A DNA stretch of 64,000 nt. Source: Silvibacterium dinghuense. GTDB taxonomy: Bacteria; Acidobacteriota; Terriglobia; Terriglobales; Acidobacteriaceae. This document shows positions 1 to 9,500 of the stretch, one piece after another. The notes under the pieces were generated by a model, which had not been told where the DNA came from, did not search any database, and worked only from the letters and a program-made list of their open reading frames with translations. Made by a program: the position numbers and the translations under genes. Numbering within the stretch: position 1 is the first letter of the stretch; each line of letters opens with the position of its first letter. The DNA is taken from contig NZ_SDMK01000001.1 of assembly GCF_004123295.1 (NCBI RefSeq), positions 2,278,180-2,342,179 of the forward strand, written 5' to 3'.

Positions 1-650
1 GTCAGAAGCCGGCGATTCTCGGCCTCGTCTACTACCGCTGCAAGATGCTCTGCCCGGAAGAGATCGACGGTCTGGTCGGCGCGCTGGAGATGGTGAAGTT
101 CTCACCGGGCAAGGACTTCAATGTTCTCTTTGTGAGCATCGATCCGGCCGAGACTCCGGCGGATGCGGCAAAGAGCAAGGCCTACTACGTGAAGCGCTAT
201 GGCCGTCCGCAGACCGCCGCGGGTTGGCACTTCCTCACCGGTCAACAGCCTGAGATCGACGCTCTGGCAAAGGCCGTAGGGTACGGCTATACACGCGTTC
301 CGGGACCGGACGGAAAGATGACGGAGTTCGCGCATGCCTCGGCCATTCAGCTCGTGACGCCGGGCGGTGTGCTCGCCCAGTACTACCTCGGTGTCGATTA
401 CTCGTCGCGCGATCTGCAGCTTGGCTTGGTCGAGGCCTCGCAGGGCAAGATCGGCACGCCGGTCGATGCCATTCTCACCTACTGCTACCGCTATAACCCG
501 CTGCTCAACCGGCATGACCTGTTAATTGCCCGCATCGTTCAGGCCGGATGTCTTCTTACGATGTTGATTCTTGGCTCCTACATGGTGATCAACTTCCGGC
601 GCGACGTACGCGAAGCCCGGAAGCTGACCCGGAAAGCCGCGCTCGGATAA
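1..650 (+). CDS. SCO1/SenC copper chaperone, 5'-truncated by window edge
   Basis: The reading frame is open from base 3, so the N-terminus lies outside the window. The thioredoxin-like SCO1/SenC copper site is visible as C-K-M-L-C-P (cysteines at bases 39-41 and 51-53), with the conserved distal histidine in the EFAHAS segment. A hydrophobic segment near the C-terminus (LLTMLILGSYMVINF) is followed by basic residues, so the protein probably has a membrane anchor there. SCO1 proteins deliver copper to the CuA centre of cytochrome oxidase subunit II. That fits its place 5 bp before the subunit II gene, probably as the first visible gene of the same operon. Confidence 0.9.
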   Translation, partial: QKPAILGLVYYRCKMLCPEEIDGLVGALEMVKFSPGKDFNVLFVSIDPAETPADAAKSKAYYVKRYGRPQTAAGWHFLTGQQPEIDALAKAVGYGYTRVPGPDGKMTEFAHASAIQLVTPGGVLAQYYLGVDYSSRDLQLGLVEASQGKIGTPVDAILTYCYRYNPLLNRHDLLIARIVQAGCLLTMLILGSYMVINFRRDVREARKLTRKAALG

Positions 651-655
651 CCGCG

Positions 656-1762
656 ATGCACACTTTCATCAGCCCCGTTCTCTGGCAATTCCTCGTCAAG
701 TGGTTGACGCACTTCGCGATCTTCCCACCCGAAGCGTCGGGCATTGCGCCCTATACCGACGCGCTCTATTTCTATCTCGTCGCGATTTCCATCTTCGGCT
801 TTGTCCTGGTCGTGCTGCTGGTTACGGTCTTCTCCGTTCTTTATCGCAAGGAGCGCAGCCCGGAGGCCACGCAGATCGAAGGCTCTACGCTGCTGGAGGC
901 CACGTGGACCATCATTCCGCTGGCCCTCTTCATGGTCACCTTCGTATGGGGCGCGCTGCTTTACTTCCGTATCTTCAATCCGCCGACCAACGCCATGAAC
1001 ATCTATGTGGTCGGCAAGCAGTGGATGTGGAAGGCCGAGCATCCGGGTGGCCAGCACGAGATCAACGCGCTGCATATCCCCGTAGGCCGGCCGGTGCAGC
1101 TCACCATGATTTCGCAGGACGTCTTCCACAGTTTCTCGATTCCCGCCTTCCGCGTGAAGCGCGAGGTCATCCCCGGCCGCTACACGACGGTCTGGTTCGA
1201 GGCGACACAGCCCGGTGAGTATCACCTCTTCTGCACGCAGTACTGCGGCACGCTGCACTCACAGATGATCGGAACGATTACGGCGATGAGCCAGCAGGAT
1301 TACGAGGCGTGGACGGCGGGCTCGACCAGCGGCATGTCGCTCGCACAGAACGGGGAGCGCCTCTTCGCGAGCCTCGGCTGCAACAGCTGCCATTCGGGAG
1401 ATGCCGCGGCGCGCGGTCCCAATCTGGCGCAGGTGTACGGCGCGAAGCTTCCCCTTTCCGGCGGCGGCTATGCGATGGTGGACGACGCTTTCCTCCGCGA
1501 TTCGATCCTCAACCCGACCATGCATCAGACTGCCGGCTACGCCCCCATCATGCCGACCTATCAGGGGCAGATCAGTGAAGAGGGGCTGATCGATATTGTC
1601 GAGTACATCAAATCGTTGCACTCCAACTTCCGCATCCAGCAGACACTGAATACCAGCCAGGTCCAGAATGCAGTGCAGGAGGGCATTTCCGGTGCGGGGC
1701 ATAGCGGTGAAGCTGCCGCGCATCCGGCCTCAGCAGCACAGCCCAAGGTGGTGAGCCAATGA
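656..1762 (+). CDS. ctaC: Cytochrome c oxidase subunit II with fused cytochrome c domain (caa3 type)
   Basis: Subunit II of a heme-copper terminal oxidase takes electrons into CuA at the outer face of the membrane. With the ATG at 656 (368 aa) there are two transmembrane helices (about residues 37-62 and 83-105). A cupredoxin domain follows, with CuA ligands H158, C193, C197, H201 and M204. Gln replaces the usual Glu in the C-x-E-x-C loop, as in Thermus/Bacillus caa3 enzymes. A C-terminal class I cytochrome c domain has C242-N-S-C245-H246 and a likely axial Met near 299 (IMPTY). The frame extends upstream to 548, but the ATG at 656 leads straight into the family N-terminus and avoids overlap with SCO1. 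Its stop overlaps the ctaD start (ATGA). Confidence 0.95.
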   Translation: MHTFISPVLWQFLVKWLTHFAIFPPEASGIAPYTDALYFYLVAISIFGFVLVVLLVTVFSVLYRKERSPEATQIEGSTLLEATWTIIPLALFMVTFVWGALLYFRIFNPPTNAMNIYVVGKQWMWKAEHPGGQHEINALHIPVGRPVQLTMISQDVFHSFSIPAFRVKREVIPGRYTTVWFEATQPGEYHLFCTQYCGTLHSQMIGTITAMSQQDYEAWTAGSTSGMSLAQNGERLFASLGCNSCHSGDAAARGPNLAQVYGAKLPLSGGGYAMVDDAFLRDSILNPTMHQTAGYAPIMPTYQGQISEEGLIDIVEYIKSLHSNFRIQQTLNTSQVQNAVQEGISGAGHSGEAAAHPASAAQPKVVSQ

Positions 1763-3423
1763 GCAGTACTATCGTCAGCCTCCCCGACCAGACGACCGCG
1801 ACGTTGCCGAAGCATACGTATCTGAATAATGAGTACGGCCTCAAGAGCTGGCTGCTCACCCGTGACCATAAGCGCATCGGCATCCTCTACCTGATCACGA
1901 TCACCTTCTTTTTCTTTATTGGCGGCGCGATGGCCGGGCTCGTCCGGCTCGAGTTGTTAACGCCGCAGACGGATCTGCTCGCGGCCGATACCTATAACAA
2001 AGTCTTTACGATGCACGGCATCATCATGATCTTCCTCTTCCTGGTGCCATCGGTGCCCGGCACGCTCGGCAACTTCCTGGTTCCGATCATGGTCGGAGCC
2101 AAAGACCTGGCGTTTCCGAAGATCAATCTGCTGAGCTGGTATCTGAACACGATCGGCGGCATCATGGTGCTGGCCGCGCTCATCTCCGGCGGCGTCGATA
2201 CCGGGTGGACCTTCACTACGCCGCTCAGCACGCATTACGTCAATACCCACGTTATTACTGCCGGCCTTGCGATCTTCGTCACCGGCTTCAGTTCTATCTT
2301 CACCGGCATCAATATCATCGTCACGGTGCATCGCATGCGCGCGCCGGGGATGACCTGGTTCCGGCTGCCGCTTTTCATCTGGTCGAACTACGCGGCGTCC
2401 ATCCTCATGGTGCTCGGTACTCCGGTGCTGGCCATTGCGCTGGTGCTGGTCGTGCTGGAGCGCACCATCGGCATCGGCGTCTTCGACCCGACAAAAGGCG
2501 GCGATCCGCTGCTCTTCCAGCATCTGTTCTGGTTTTACTCACACCCCGCCGTGTACATCATGATCCTGCCTGGCATGGGCGTCATTTCCGAGGTGATCAG
2601 CACCTTCTCGCGCAAGCGCGTCTTCGGGTACACGGCGGTGGCTTTTTCCTCGGTGGCAATTGCCGTCTTCGGCTTCCTGGTCTGGGAGCACCACATGTTC
2701 ATCATGGGCGTATCGAGCTACTCGGCGCTCATCTTCTCGCTGCTCACCATGCTCGTGGCGGTGCCCTCGGCCATCAAGATCTTCAACTGGGCGGCGACGC
2801 TCTATAAAGGTTCCATCACCTTCGAGACGCCGATGCTCTATGCCTTCGGCTTCATGGGGCTGTTCACGATCGGCGGCCTGACGGGCGTCTTCCTCGGTTC
2901 GCTCGGTATGGATGTGCATCTGACCGAAACCTACTTCATCGTGGCTCACTTCCACTTTGTGATGGTCGGCGGCATGCTGATGGCCTTCCTTGCCGGCATT
3001 CACTTCTGGTGGCCGAAGATTACCGGGCGCATGTACCCGGAAAACCTGTCGAAGCTGGCGGCCCTGGTCACCTTCATCGGGTTTATTCTCACCTTCTTCC
3101 CGCAGTTCATCCTCGGCTATCTCGGCATGCCGCGCCGCTACGCGGCCTATCCGCCGGAGTTCCAGGTGCTCAATGTGCTCTCGACCGCGGGAGCGACGGT
3201 GCTGGGCGTCGGTTATCTGCTGCCCATGCTCTATCTCACCTGGTCTCTAAAGTACGGTAAGATCGCCGGCCCGAATCCCTGGCAGGCCACCGGCCTCGAA
3301 TGGCAGATCCAGTCCCCGCCGGTCGTAGAAAACTTCCTTGAAACCCCGGTCGTAGATTACGAGGCCTACGACTATGAGTGGCTGGCAAATAAGACCAGGA
3401 ACGAGGTGCACACCGTTGGATAG
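1759..3423 (+). CDS. ctaD: Cytochrome c oxidase subunit I, type A2
   Basis: This is the catalytic subunit (554 aa, 12 or more transmembrane helices), which reduces O2 at the heme a3-CuB centre and pumps protons. The CuB/tyrosine signature reads Y260-S-H-P-A-V-Y266. His262 and Tyr266 form the usual cross-linked pair, and HHMF supplies further CuB ligands. The D-channel glutamate of A1 enzymes (HPEV) is absent, and a Tyr-Ser pair precedes the His instead. That is the hallmark of A2-type oxidases such as the Thermus and Rhodothermus caa3 enzymes, and it matches the cytochrome c fusion on subunit II. The gene is translationally coupled to ctaC by a 4-bp overlap. Confidence 0.97.
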   Translation: MSSTIVSLPDQTTATLPKHTYLNNEYGLKSWLLTRDHKRIGILYLITITFFFFIGGAMAGLVRLELLTPQTDLLAADTYNKVFTMHGIIMIFLFLVPSVPGTLGNFLVPIMVGAKDLAFPKINLLSWYLNTIGGIMVLAALISGGVDTGWTFTTPLSTHYVNTHVITAGLAIFVTGFSSIFTGINIIVTVHRMRAPGMTWFRLPLFIWSNYAASILMVLGTPVLAIALVLVVLERTIGIGVFDPTKGGDPLLFQHLFWFYSHPAVYIMILPGMGVISEVISTFSRKRVFGYTAVAFSSVAIAVFGFLVWEHHMFIMGVSSYSALIFSLLTMLVAVPSAIKIFNWAATLYKGSITFETPMLYAFGFMGLFTIGGLTGVFLGSLGMDVHLTETYFIVAHFHFVMVGGMLMAFLAGIHFWWPKITGRMYPENLSKLAALVTFIGFILTFFPQFILGYLGMPRRYAAYPPEFQVLNVLSTAGATVLGVGYLLPMLYLTWSLKYGKIAGPNPWQATGLEWQIQSPPVVENFLETPVVDYEAYDYEWLANKTRNEVHTVG

Positions 3424-4156
3424 CCACGCGATCGCAACCCATCCGGAGCACGCGCACGCCGGGCACGATCACCCGCCCTTCCTGCGCCACCACTTCGAAA
3501 GCGTCGAGCAGCAGCGCGAAGCTACCAGCTTCGGCATGTGGCTCTTCCTGCTCACGGAATTCATGTTTTTTGGCGGGATGTTCGTCGCCTATCTCGTCTA
3601 CCGCACCTGGTATTACCCGGCTTTTGTCGCCGGCAGCCATCAGCTCTCGGTTCTGCTCGGCTCCATCAATACAGTCATCCTCATCTGTTCGAGTCTCACC
3701 ATGTCGCTGGCCGTATACGCGGCCCAGAAAGGCCGCAAAGCGGCGCTCGTTCGCTGGCTCTCGATCACGCTCCTGCTCGGCCTCGTCTTCTTAGGCATCA
3801 AGGCCAGTGAATATCGCGAGAAGTGGGAACAGCACCACGTTCCGGGACTTAACTTCAGCGTCAGCGACTTCGTCCACGTCAATCCCGCTTATCCCGGACA
3901 GCCGGCATTGCCGCTCGACATGGCCGAGAAGACGCAGGTCTACTTCTCGCTCTACTTCGCCATGACCGGCATGCACGCGCTGCACATGATCATCGGCATC
4001 TGCGTGCTCGCCGGTCTGATCTTCCGTGCCCGGGCAGGGGCATATACCAGCGGCCACACCAACACCGTCGAGAATTTCGGTCTCTACTGGCATTTCATCG
4101 ATATTGTGTGGAATTTCCTCTTTCCACTGCTTTATCTCATCAGCCGGCATCAGTGA
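3416..4156 (+). CDS. ctaE: Cytochrome c oxidase subunit III
   Basis: The product is a multi-pass membrane protein with the subunit III signature ([19 protein letters not shown] near the N-terminus and HALHMIIGI / [18 protein letters not shown] near the C-terminus). I chose the TTG at 3416, which overlaps the ctaD stop by 8 bp and has a GAGGTG Shine-Dalgarno about 7 bases upstream. An ATG at 3374 would add 14 residues and overlap ctaD by 50 bp. The N-terminus is His-rich ([13 protein letters not shown]) and could bind metal. The protein stabilises the oxidase core and helps proton uptake. It is the fourth gene of the operon. Confidence 0.93.
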   Translation: MDSHAIATHPEHAHAGHDHPPFLRHHFESVEQQREATSFGMWLFLLTEFMFFGGMFVAYLVYRTWYYPAFVAGSHQLSVLLGSINTVILICSSLTMSLAVYAAQKGRKAALVRWLSITLLLGLVFLGIKASEYREKWEQHHVPGLNFSVSDFVHVNPAYPGQPALPLDMAEKTQVYFSLYFAMTGMHALHMIIGICVLAGLIFRARAGAYTSGHTNTVENFGLYWHFIDIVWNFLFPLLYLISRHQ

Positions 4157-4179
4157 CCGCTTTCTCCGAGGATTTCGCC

Positions 4180-4479
4180 ATGTCCGAATCAACCCAGCAC
4201 GGTACTGACCCGAAGGCTCATTTCGTTGTTTTCGTTCTGCTCTTGCTGCTCACCGGTGCCACGGTCGGAGCGTCCTTTCTGAATCTCCATATTTTTAATG
4301 CGGTGATTGCCATCGGCATTGCGGTGATCGAGGCCGTGCTGGTTGTGCTCTACCTCATGCATGTCAAGAGCAGCTCGCGGTTGACGAAGCTCACCGTGGC
4401 TGCCGGACTGTTCACCTTCTTCATCCTCATCACCCTGCCGCTGACCGATTACATCGCTCGCGCATGGGGACAATGGTGA
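4180..4479 (+). CDS. ctaF: Cytochrome c oxidase subunit IV (prokaryotic small subunit)
   Basis: The product has 99 aa and three predicted membrane helices. The family pattern includes the hydrophobic block ending VLVVLYLMHVKSSSRLTKL and a final helix before DYIARAWGQW. The ATG at 4180 is chosen because it gives the usual family length of about 100 aa and follows the ctaE stop by 23 bp; the frame opens earlier, inside ctaE. Small subunit IV proteins support assembly of the oxidase. This is the last gene of the operon, with a terminator hairpin right behind it. Confidence 0.88.
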   Translation: MSESTQHGTDPKAHFVVFVLLLLLTGATVGASFLNLHIFNAVIAIGIAVIEAVLVVLYLMHVKSSSRLTKLTVAAGLFTFFILITLPLTDYIARAWGQW

Positions 4480-4507
4480 GCTGAGTTCTCTTTTTCGCAA
4501 CACAGGG

Positions 4508-4535
4508 GAGGCGGCTTGGAGCCGCCTCTTTCGTT
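4508..4535 (+). terminator. Rho-independent terminator after the cytochrome oxidase operon
   Basis: A perfect 9-bp GC-rich stem (GAGGCGGCT / AGCCGCCTC) with a 3-nt loop is followed by TTTCGTTT, 28 bases after the ctaF stop. Confidence 0.85.
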
Positions 4536-4599
4536 TGCCCGCAACTCTTCGTGCGGATTGAAGCGAAGACTCACCGGGGAAATGTCCACGCGCATGCAT

Positions 4600-4871
4600 C
4601 TAGAGTCTGTTATGGACTTTCGCGCGAGCGGCGTTGCTGGGGAAAATCGGCCCAGACGAGACGGAGGCCGAAGACATAGGCGATTCCTAGGCGAGGCCGA
4701 CAACGAAGTATGGGCCGATTTTCCCCGCAACCCGAAGGGCTGGGGCCAATTTTCCCGACCTCTTCGTCGCTCGCTGCTAGGATATGGCCCGATATCCGTC
4801 GCAACTCGCTCCTCGATCTCGTAAAAATTGGCTCCCAGCGCCGCCGTGGGAAAGTCCATAACAGACTCTAG
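4600..4871. mobile_element. MITE-like element with perfect 22-bp inverted ends
   Basis: Bases 4600-4621 and 4850-4871 are perfect inverted repeats, each with CTAG at its outer edge. CTAG is the favoured target duplication of IS5-group elements, so the true ends could be 18 bp plus a 4-bp CTAG duplication. The 272-bp interior encodes no credible protein. It holds a second perfect inverted repeat of 16 bp (4639-4654 with 4711-4726, core GGGGAAAATCGGCCC) and a related third copy at 4744-4756. It sits between the oxidase terminator and the photolyase gene. The MITE interpretation is an inference from structure only. Confidence 0.6.
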
Positions 4872-4907
4872 TCTTAGAGGTGGAGAGCAGGGAAGTGGAG
4901 AGCATGC

Positions 4908-6350
4908 ATGGCGGCGAAGGCAGATAAGACCCCGGAAAAGAGCAAGGAAGAGCTACCTGCCCTTCTGAAAGTGCTCGCTGACGATCCGCGCGTAACCGTG
5001 CGCCGCGGCGGCGCGCCTCTGCCTGAGGGCAAATGCGTCGTTTACTGGATGCAGCGTGCTCAGCGCGGCTTCGACAATCCGGCCGTCGATCTCGCTGTGG
5101 CTATTGCCAATGAACTGGGTTTGCCGCTTGTTGTGTATTTCTCGGCTATCTCGAATTTTCCGCACGCAAATCTGCGCCACTACTGCTTTCTCAACCAGGG
5201 GCTCGCAGACATCGAGGAGGATCTCGCCGAGCGGAATATCGCTTTCGTCGTTCGTCGTCCTCCGGGCAATTCTCTTGAGGCGCTGCTCGGGGAAGTGGGC
5301 GCAGCCATGGTCATCGGAGACGAGAATCCCTGCCGCGAGCCGGAGCGCTGGCGCAAGGTGCTCGCCCGGCGGCTCTCCCTGCCGTTCTGGACTGTCGATG
5401 CCGATGTTGTCGTGCCTTCGTCGATCTTCTCCAGGCACTTCTACATGCTGCACAACATGCGGCCAAAGCTGCATGCCGAGCTGCCGAGATATCTGCATCC
5501 GCTCGAGAACGCGAAAGCGCAGCATCGCTGGGCGAAGCCGCGTGGCTTCGAGCACTTCGCTGTGCGGGAAGACGTCACGCATGGCTGGCGTGACTTCGAT
5601 CGCTCCGTAAAGCCCGTGGATCACTTCACCGGTGGCACGCACGCAGCGCTCAAGCGCCTGAGGCATTTCGTGCAGCATCAGCTCGCACACTACGATACGC
5701 AGCGTAATCATCCCGAGGTCGATGGCACCAGCCAGTTGTCGCCCTATCTGCACTTCGGCCACATTTCGCCGCTGACCATCGCACTCGCCGTCGAGGATGC
5801 GGTGACGGCGGGCCACGCAACGCAGGCTGCGCGGGACTCCTACCTGGACGAGCTGATCGGCTGGCGTGAGCTCTCGGTGAACTTTGTGAAGCATGTGCCC
5901 GGCTACGACTCGATCGAGTGCGCGCCGGAATGGGCGAAAAAGACGCTCGAGGAGCACAGCCGGGACCGGCGCGATCCCGGGTATGCGCTTGAGGAGCTCG
6001 AGCGCGGTGAGACCTGCGATGAGCTCTGGAACGCCGGGCAGGTGCAGATGGTGAAGACAGGCTGGATGCACAACTATCTGCGCATGTACTGGGCGAAAAA
6101 GATTCTCGAATGGGCGCCGAATCCGGCTATCGCCTGGGAGTGGGCCGTCATTCTGAATGACAAGTACGAGCTCGACGGCCGCGATCCGAACGGCTACAGC
6201 GGCATCGCATGGGCTATCGGCGGGGTGCATGATCGTCCCTGGTTTGACCGGCCGATCTTCGGGACCATCCGTTTTATGTCCGGAGCTTCCACCGGGAAGA
6301 AGTTCGACTCGAAGCGTTATATCGCGCAGGTGAGTGCTCTCGAGGTTTGA
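4908..6350 (+). CDS. phr: Class II deoxyribodipyrimidine (CPD) photolyase
   Basis: This flavoenzyme uses blue light to split cyclobutane pyrimidine dimers in DNA. At 480 aa it has the normal length for class II. The N-terminal Rossmann-like antenna domain carries the class II signature VVYWMQRAQRGFDNPAVDLA. The C-terminal FAD-binding helical domain ends with KYELDGRDPNGYSGIAWAIG and the HDRPWFDRPIFG block, both typical of class II rather than class I enzymes. The ATG at 4908 is preceded by a GGAAGTGGAG purine stretch. An out-of-frame ATG at 4904 was ignored. It is apparently monocistronic. Confidence 0.93.
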   Translation: MAAKADKTPEKSKEELPALLKVLADDPRVTVRRGGAPLPEGKCVVYWMQRAQRGFDNPAVDLAVAIANELGLPLVVYFSAISNFPHANLRHYCFLNQGLADIEEDLAERNIAFVVRRPPGNSLEALLGEVGAAMVIGDENPCREPERWRKVLARRLSLPFWTVDADVVVPSSIFSRHFYMLHNMRPKLHAELPRYLHPLENAKAQHRWAKPRGFEHFAVREDVTHGWRDFDRSVKPVDHFTGGTHAALKRLRHFVQHQLAHYDTQRNHPEVDGTSQLSPYLHFGHISPLTIALAVEDAVTAGHATQAARDSYLDELIGWRELSVNFVKHVPGYDSIECAPEWAKKTLEEHSRDRRDPGYALEELERGETCDELWNAGQVQMVKTGWMHNYLRMYWAKKILEWAPNPAIAWEWAVILNDKYELDGRDPNGYSGIAWAIGGVHDRPWFDRPIFGTIRFMSGASTGKKFDSKRYIAQVSALEV

Positions 6351-6588
6351 CCGGATGCCCCAGGGGCCTGCGCTGCCTCTTCTCATCGCGATTTCAAACG
6401 GAAGTAATCTGGAGCGCTGCCATGCAGCGTGCCCATAATGGGCCCACTGATCTCCGGACCCGTTCTCTCGTGCAGTATGCGCGTTTTCGGCCCGGTCGGC
6501 ATCGCTCGTCTGAGTGCTGCTGGCCGGGAGCTCCGGCTACGGGTGCGCCTTGGGAACGCTCGGCTGGGAAGCCTGGAAAAAGAAGCAG

Positions 6589-9500
6589 GTGCTGCGGCAA
6601 TGCATGCTGGCGATACTGGCATGGGTTGTCCTATGCGGCGTGCCGATGCTGATGGCACAGCAGGCTCCGACACCGCCTGCTGCTCTGCCGTATCTTCTTC
6701 CGCCGGTGCTCGGGAATGCCGCGCTGGCCCGGCTGCAGGCGATGCGTTTTCTGGTGGAGCGCGGTCTCACGCCGGGCGGACGAAGCCCGGACCAGACGCT
6801 GGCTGCCGCCCGCCGCCAGCAGGCCCTGTCGCCTCGCTTCTCCGCTGTTGACGCAGCTGCTCATCCCGCCGATGCCTCTCTCTCCGCTGCCTGGCAGCCG
6901 GTGGGACCGGCGCAGGTTTCTACCGCATCCTTTGGCCTGGTCACCGGCCGCGTGACCGCGCTGGCTGCCGATCCTGCGGACGCGACAGGCAACACGCTCT
7001 ATGTCGGCAGTACCGGAGGCGGCGTATGGAAATCGACCGCCGCCGCGGGCGCAGCCAACTTCGCCCCGCTTACGGATACGCTCGCGGCCTACTCTGCGAA
7101 CTCCAGCGTCTCGTTGAGCATCGGTGCTCTCAGCGTGCAGCCTGGAGGCACCGGCGTCGTGCTGGCCGGCACCGGCGATCCGAACAGTGCTGCGGACTCC
7201 TACTACGGTGCCGGTATTCTGCGCTCCGGAGACGGCGGTCTCACCTGGTCGTTGATCGCCGAATCGGACGACCTGGAAACGGGAGGAAACAATAACTACA
7301 CCTTCCTCGGCAACAGCTTTGCCGGTTTCGCATGGAGCACCGCTTCGCCATCCACGGTGGTGGCTGCTGTCAGCACGTCAGCGGAAGGCATCATCGTCAA
7401 CGCTCCCTCGGATGCCACCGGCATCCTCGGTTTGTATTACTCGCTCGATGCCGGGAAGAGCTGGCAGCTGGCTACCATCACGGATGGGTCGGGCAATGTC
7501 GTGCAGTCCAGCCAGATGGCTATCACCGGGGGCGGCAACGCAGCCACGGCGGTGGTGTGGAACCCGCTGCGGCAGCTGTTCTTTGCCGCCGTGCGCTATC
7601 ACGGCTACTACCAGTCTCCGGACGGTGTGACCTGGACGCGCATGGCCAACCAGCCGGGGGCTGCGCTGACCACGGCGAACTGCCCGACCAATGCCGGCAC
7701 TTATGCCTCGATCGGCTGCCCGATCTTTCGCGGCGCGCTGGCCGTGCAGCCGGTGACCGGCGATCTCTTCGCGCTCACCGTCGATCAGGAGAATCAGGAC
7801 CAGGGGCTCTGGCGCGATGTGTGCAGCCTCAGCTCCAATGCGTGCGCGAACCCGGTCGTGCAGTGGGGCTCGCAGATCGCGGACACCGCTCTCGAAGCCG
7901 GCAATGGCGATACGACGATTCCGCAGGCGGCCTACGACCTCGTGCTGGCTGCCGTGCCTTCGCAGCAGGACACACTGCTCTTTGCCGGGGCCTACGATCT
8001 CTTCCGATGCAGCCTCGCCAATGCCTGTGCCTGGCGCAATACGACGAACGACCAGACCTGCATGGCCGCAGGTGTCGCTCCGGCACAGCATGCGATCGAC
8101 GCCACGGCAGCGGCAAGCGGCATTCTCTATTTCGGCAATGACGGCGGCCTTTGGCGCACGACCGATCTGGTGAACCAGCAGCAGGCCGCCTGCTCGAGCG
8201 ACGATGCCACGCACTTTCAGAACCTGAACGAAGGGCTCGGCTCGCTGGCCGAGGTAGAGAGCATGGCCGAGGACGAAACCGACAGCGCCAACCTGATGGC
8301 TTCGCTCGGCAACCTCGGCACGGCCGCGCCGCAATCGGGTGCCTCGGCCTGGCTTCAGGTGCTCGATGGCTATGGATCGGGCGCTGCCATCGATCCTGCG
8401 TCGACGGAGAACTGGTACGCTACCTCGGAATTCGGGGTCGGCATCAACCGCTGTACCGAAGGTTCCGGCTGCAATACCGCCGGATTCGGCTCGATCGTCA
8501 TCGGGAACAGCGATGTGAGCGGCGATGGCGGGACGCAGCTGATCCCGGCGCCGTGGATTCTCGATCCGCAGAATACGTCGAACATCATCCTTGGCACCTG
8601 CCGCATATGGCGTGGCCCGTCTATCGGAGACTGGAGCAGCAGCAATCTGTTGAGCTCGATGCTGGATGGCGATCAGGGGTCGATGTGCAACGGCAACGCC
8701 GAGATTCGCTCGCTCGCGGCCTCGGGAAGCGCCAGCGATGCCGCCGGTGTCTCGGAGCAGGTTTATGCCGGGCTGGCCGGCCTTCTCGATGGTGGCGAGT
8801 CGATTCCCGGCCATCTCTTTTCCGCCTCGGTCAACTCGGCCTCCGGTGCCTCGACGTCGTGGACCGATCTGGCGCTCTCGCCGGTGACCCTGCCGGCCTC
8901 GAACAGTACGGTCTTTAATCCCGGCGGTTTCGATATCTCGAGTATCGATGTCGACGCACACGACTCCACCGGCAATACGGTCTATGTGACGGTGCAGGGC
9001 TTCGGAAACAACGCCGTGTTTGTCGATAAGGTGTACCGCTCCGTAGATGGCGGAGCCCATTGGCAGAACCTCACCAGCAATCTGCCCAATGCGCCGGCCA
9101 ACAGCATCGCGGTCGATCCGAATAACGCGAATATCGTGTACGTGGCCACGGATATGGGGGTGTATGTGACCACGGAGGTTTCCGACTGCCTGGATGCCTC
9201 CGACAATTGCTGGTCTGTCTTCGGCACCGCCTTGCCCAACGCTCCGGCGGTGCAGCTTGCGGTCTATAACTACGGTGCAACTTCGGTGCTGCGCGCGGCC
9301 ACCTATGGGCGTGGCATCTGGCAGATTCCGCTGGTCAGCGCGGCCACGGTGCAAACCACCATGTCCGTCACCCCGGCCTCGCTGAACTTCGCATCCGAGG
9401 CTGTTTCTACGCAAAGCGCGCCGCAGCAGCTGGTGGTGAACAATACCGGCTCCCTGTCGCTCAATATCTCGCAGATCACCGTGACCGGAGATTTTTCCGA

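Noticed and set aside
4516-4824. ORF across the inverted-repeat element after the oxidase operon
   Set aside because: Its codons run through the terminator and the inverted repeats; no family signal was seen.
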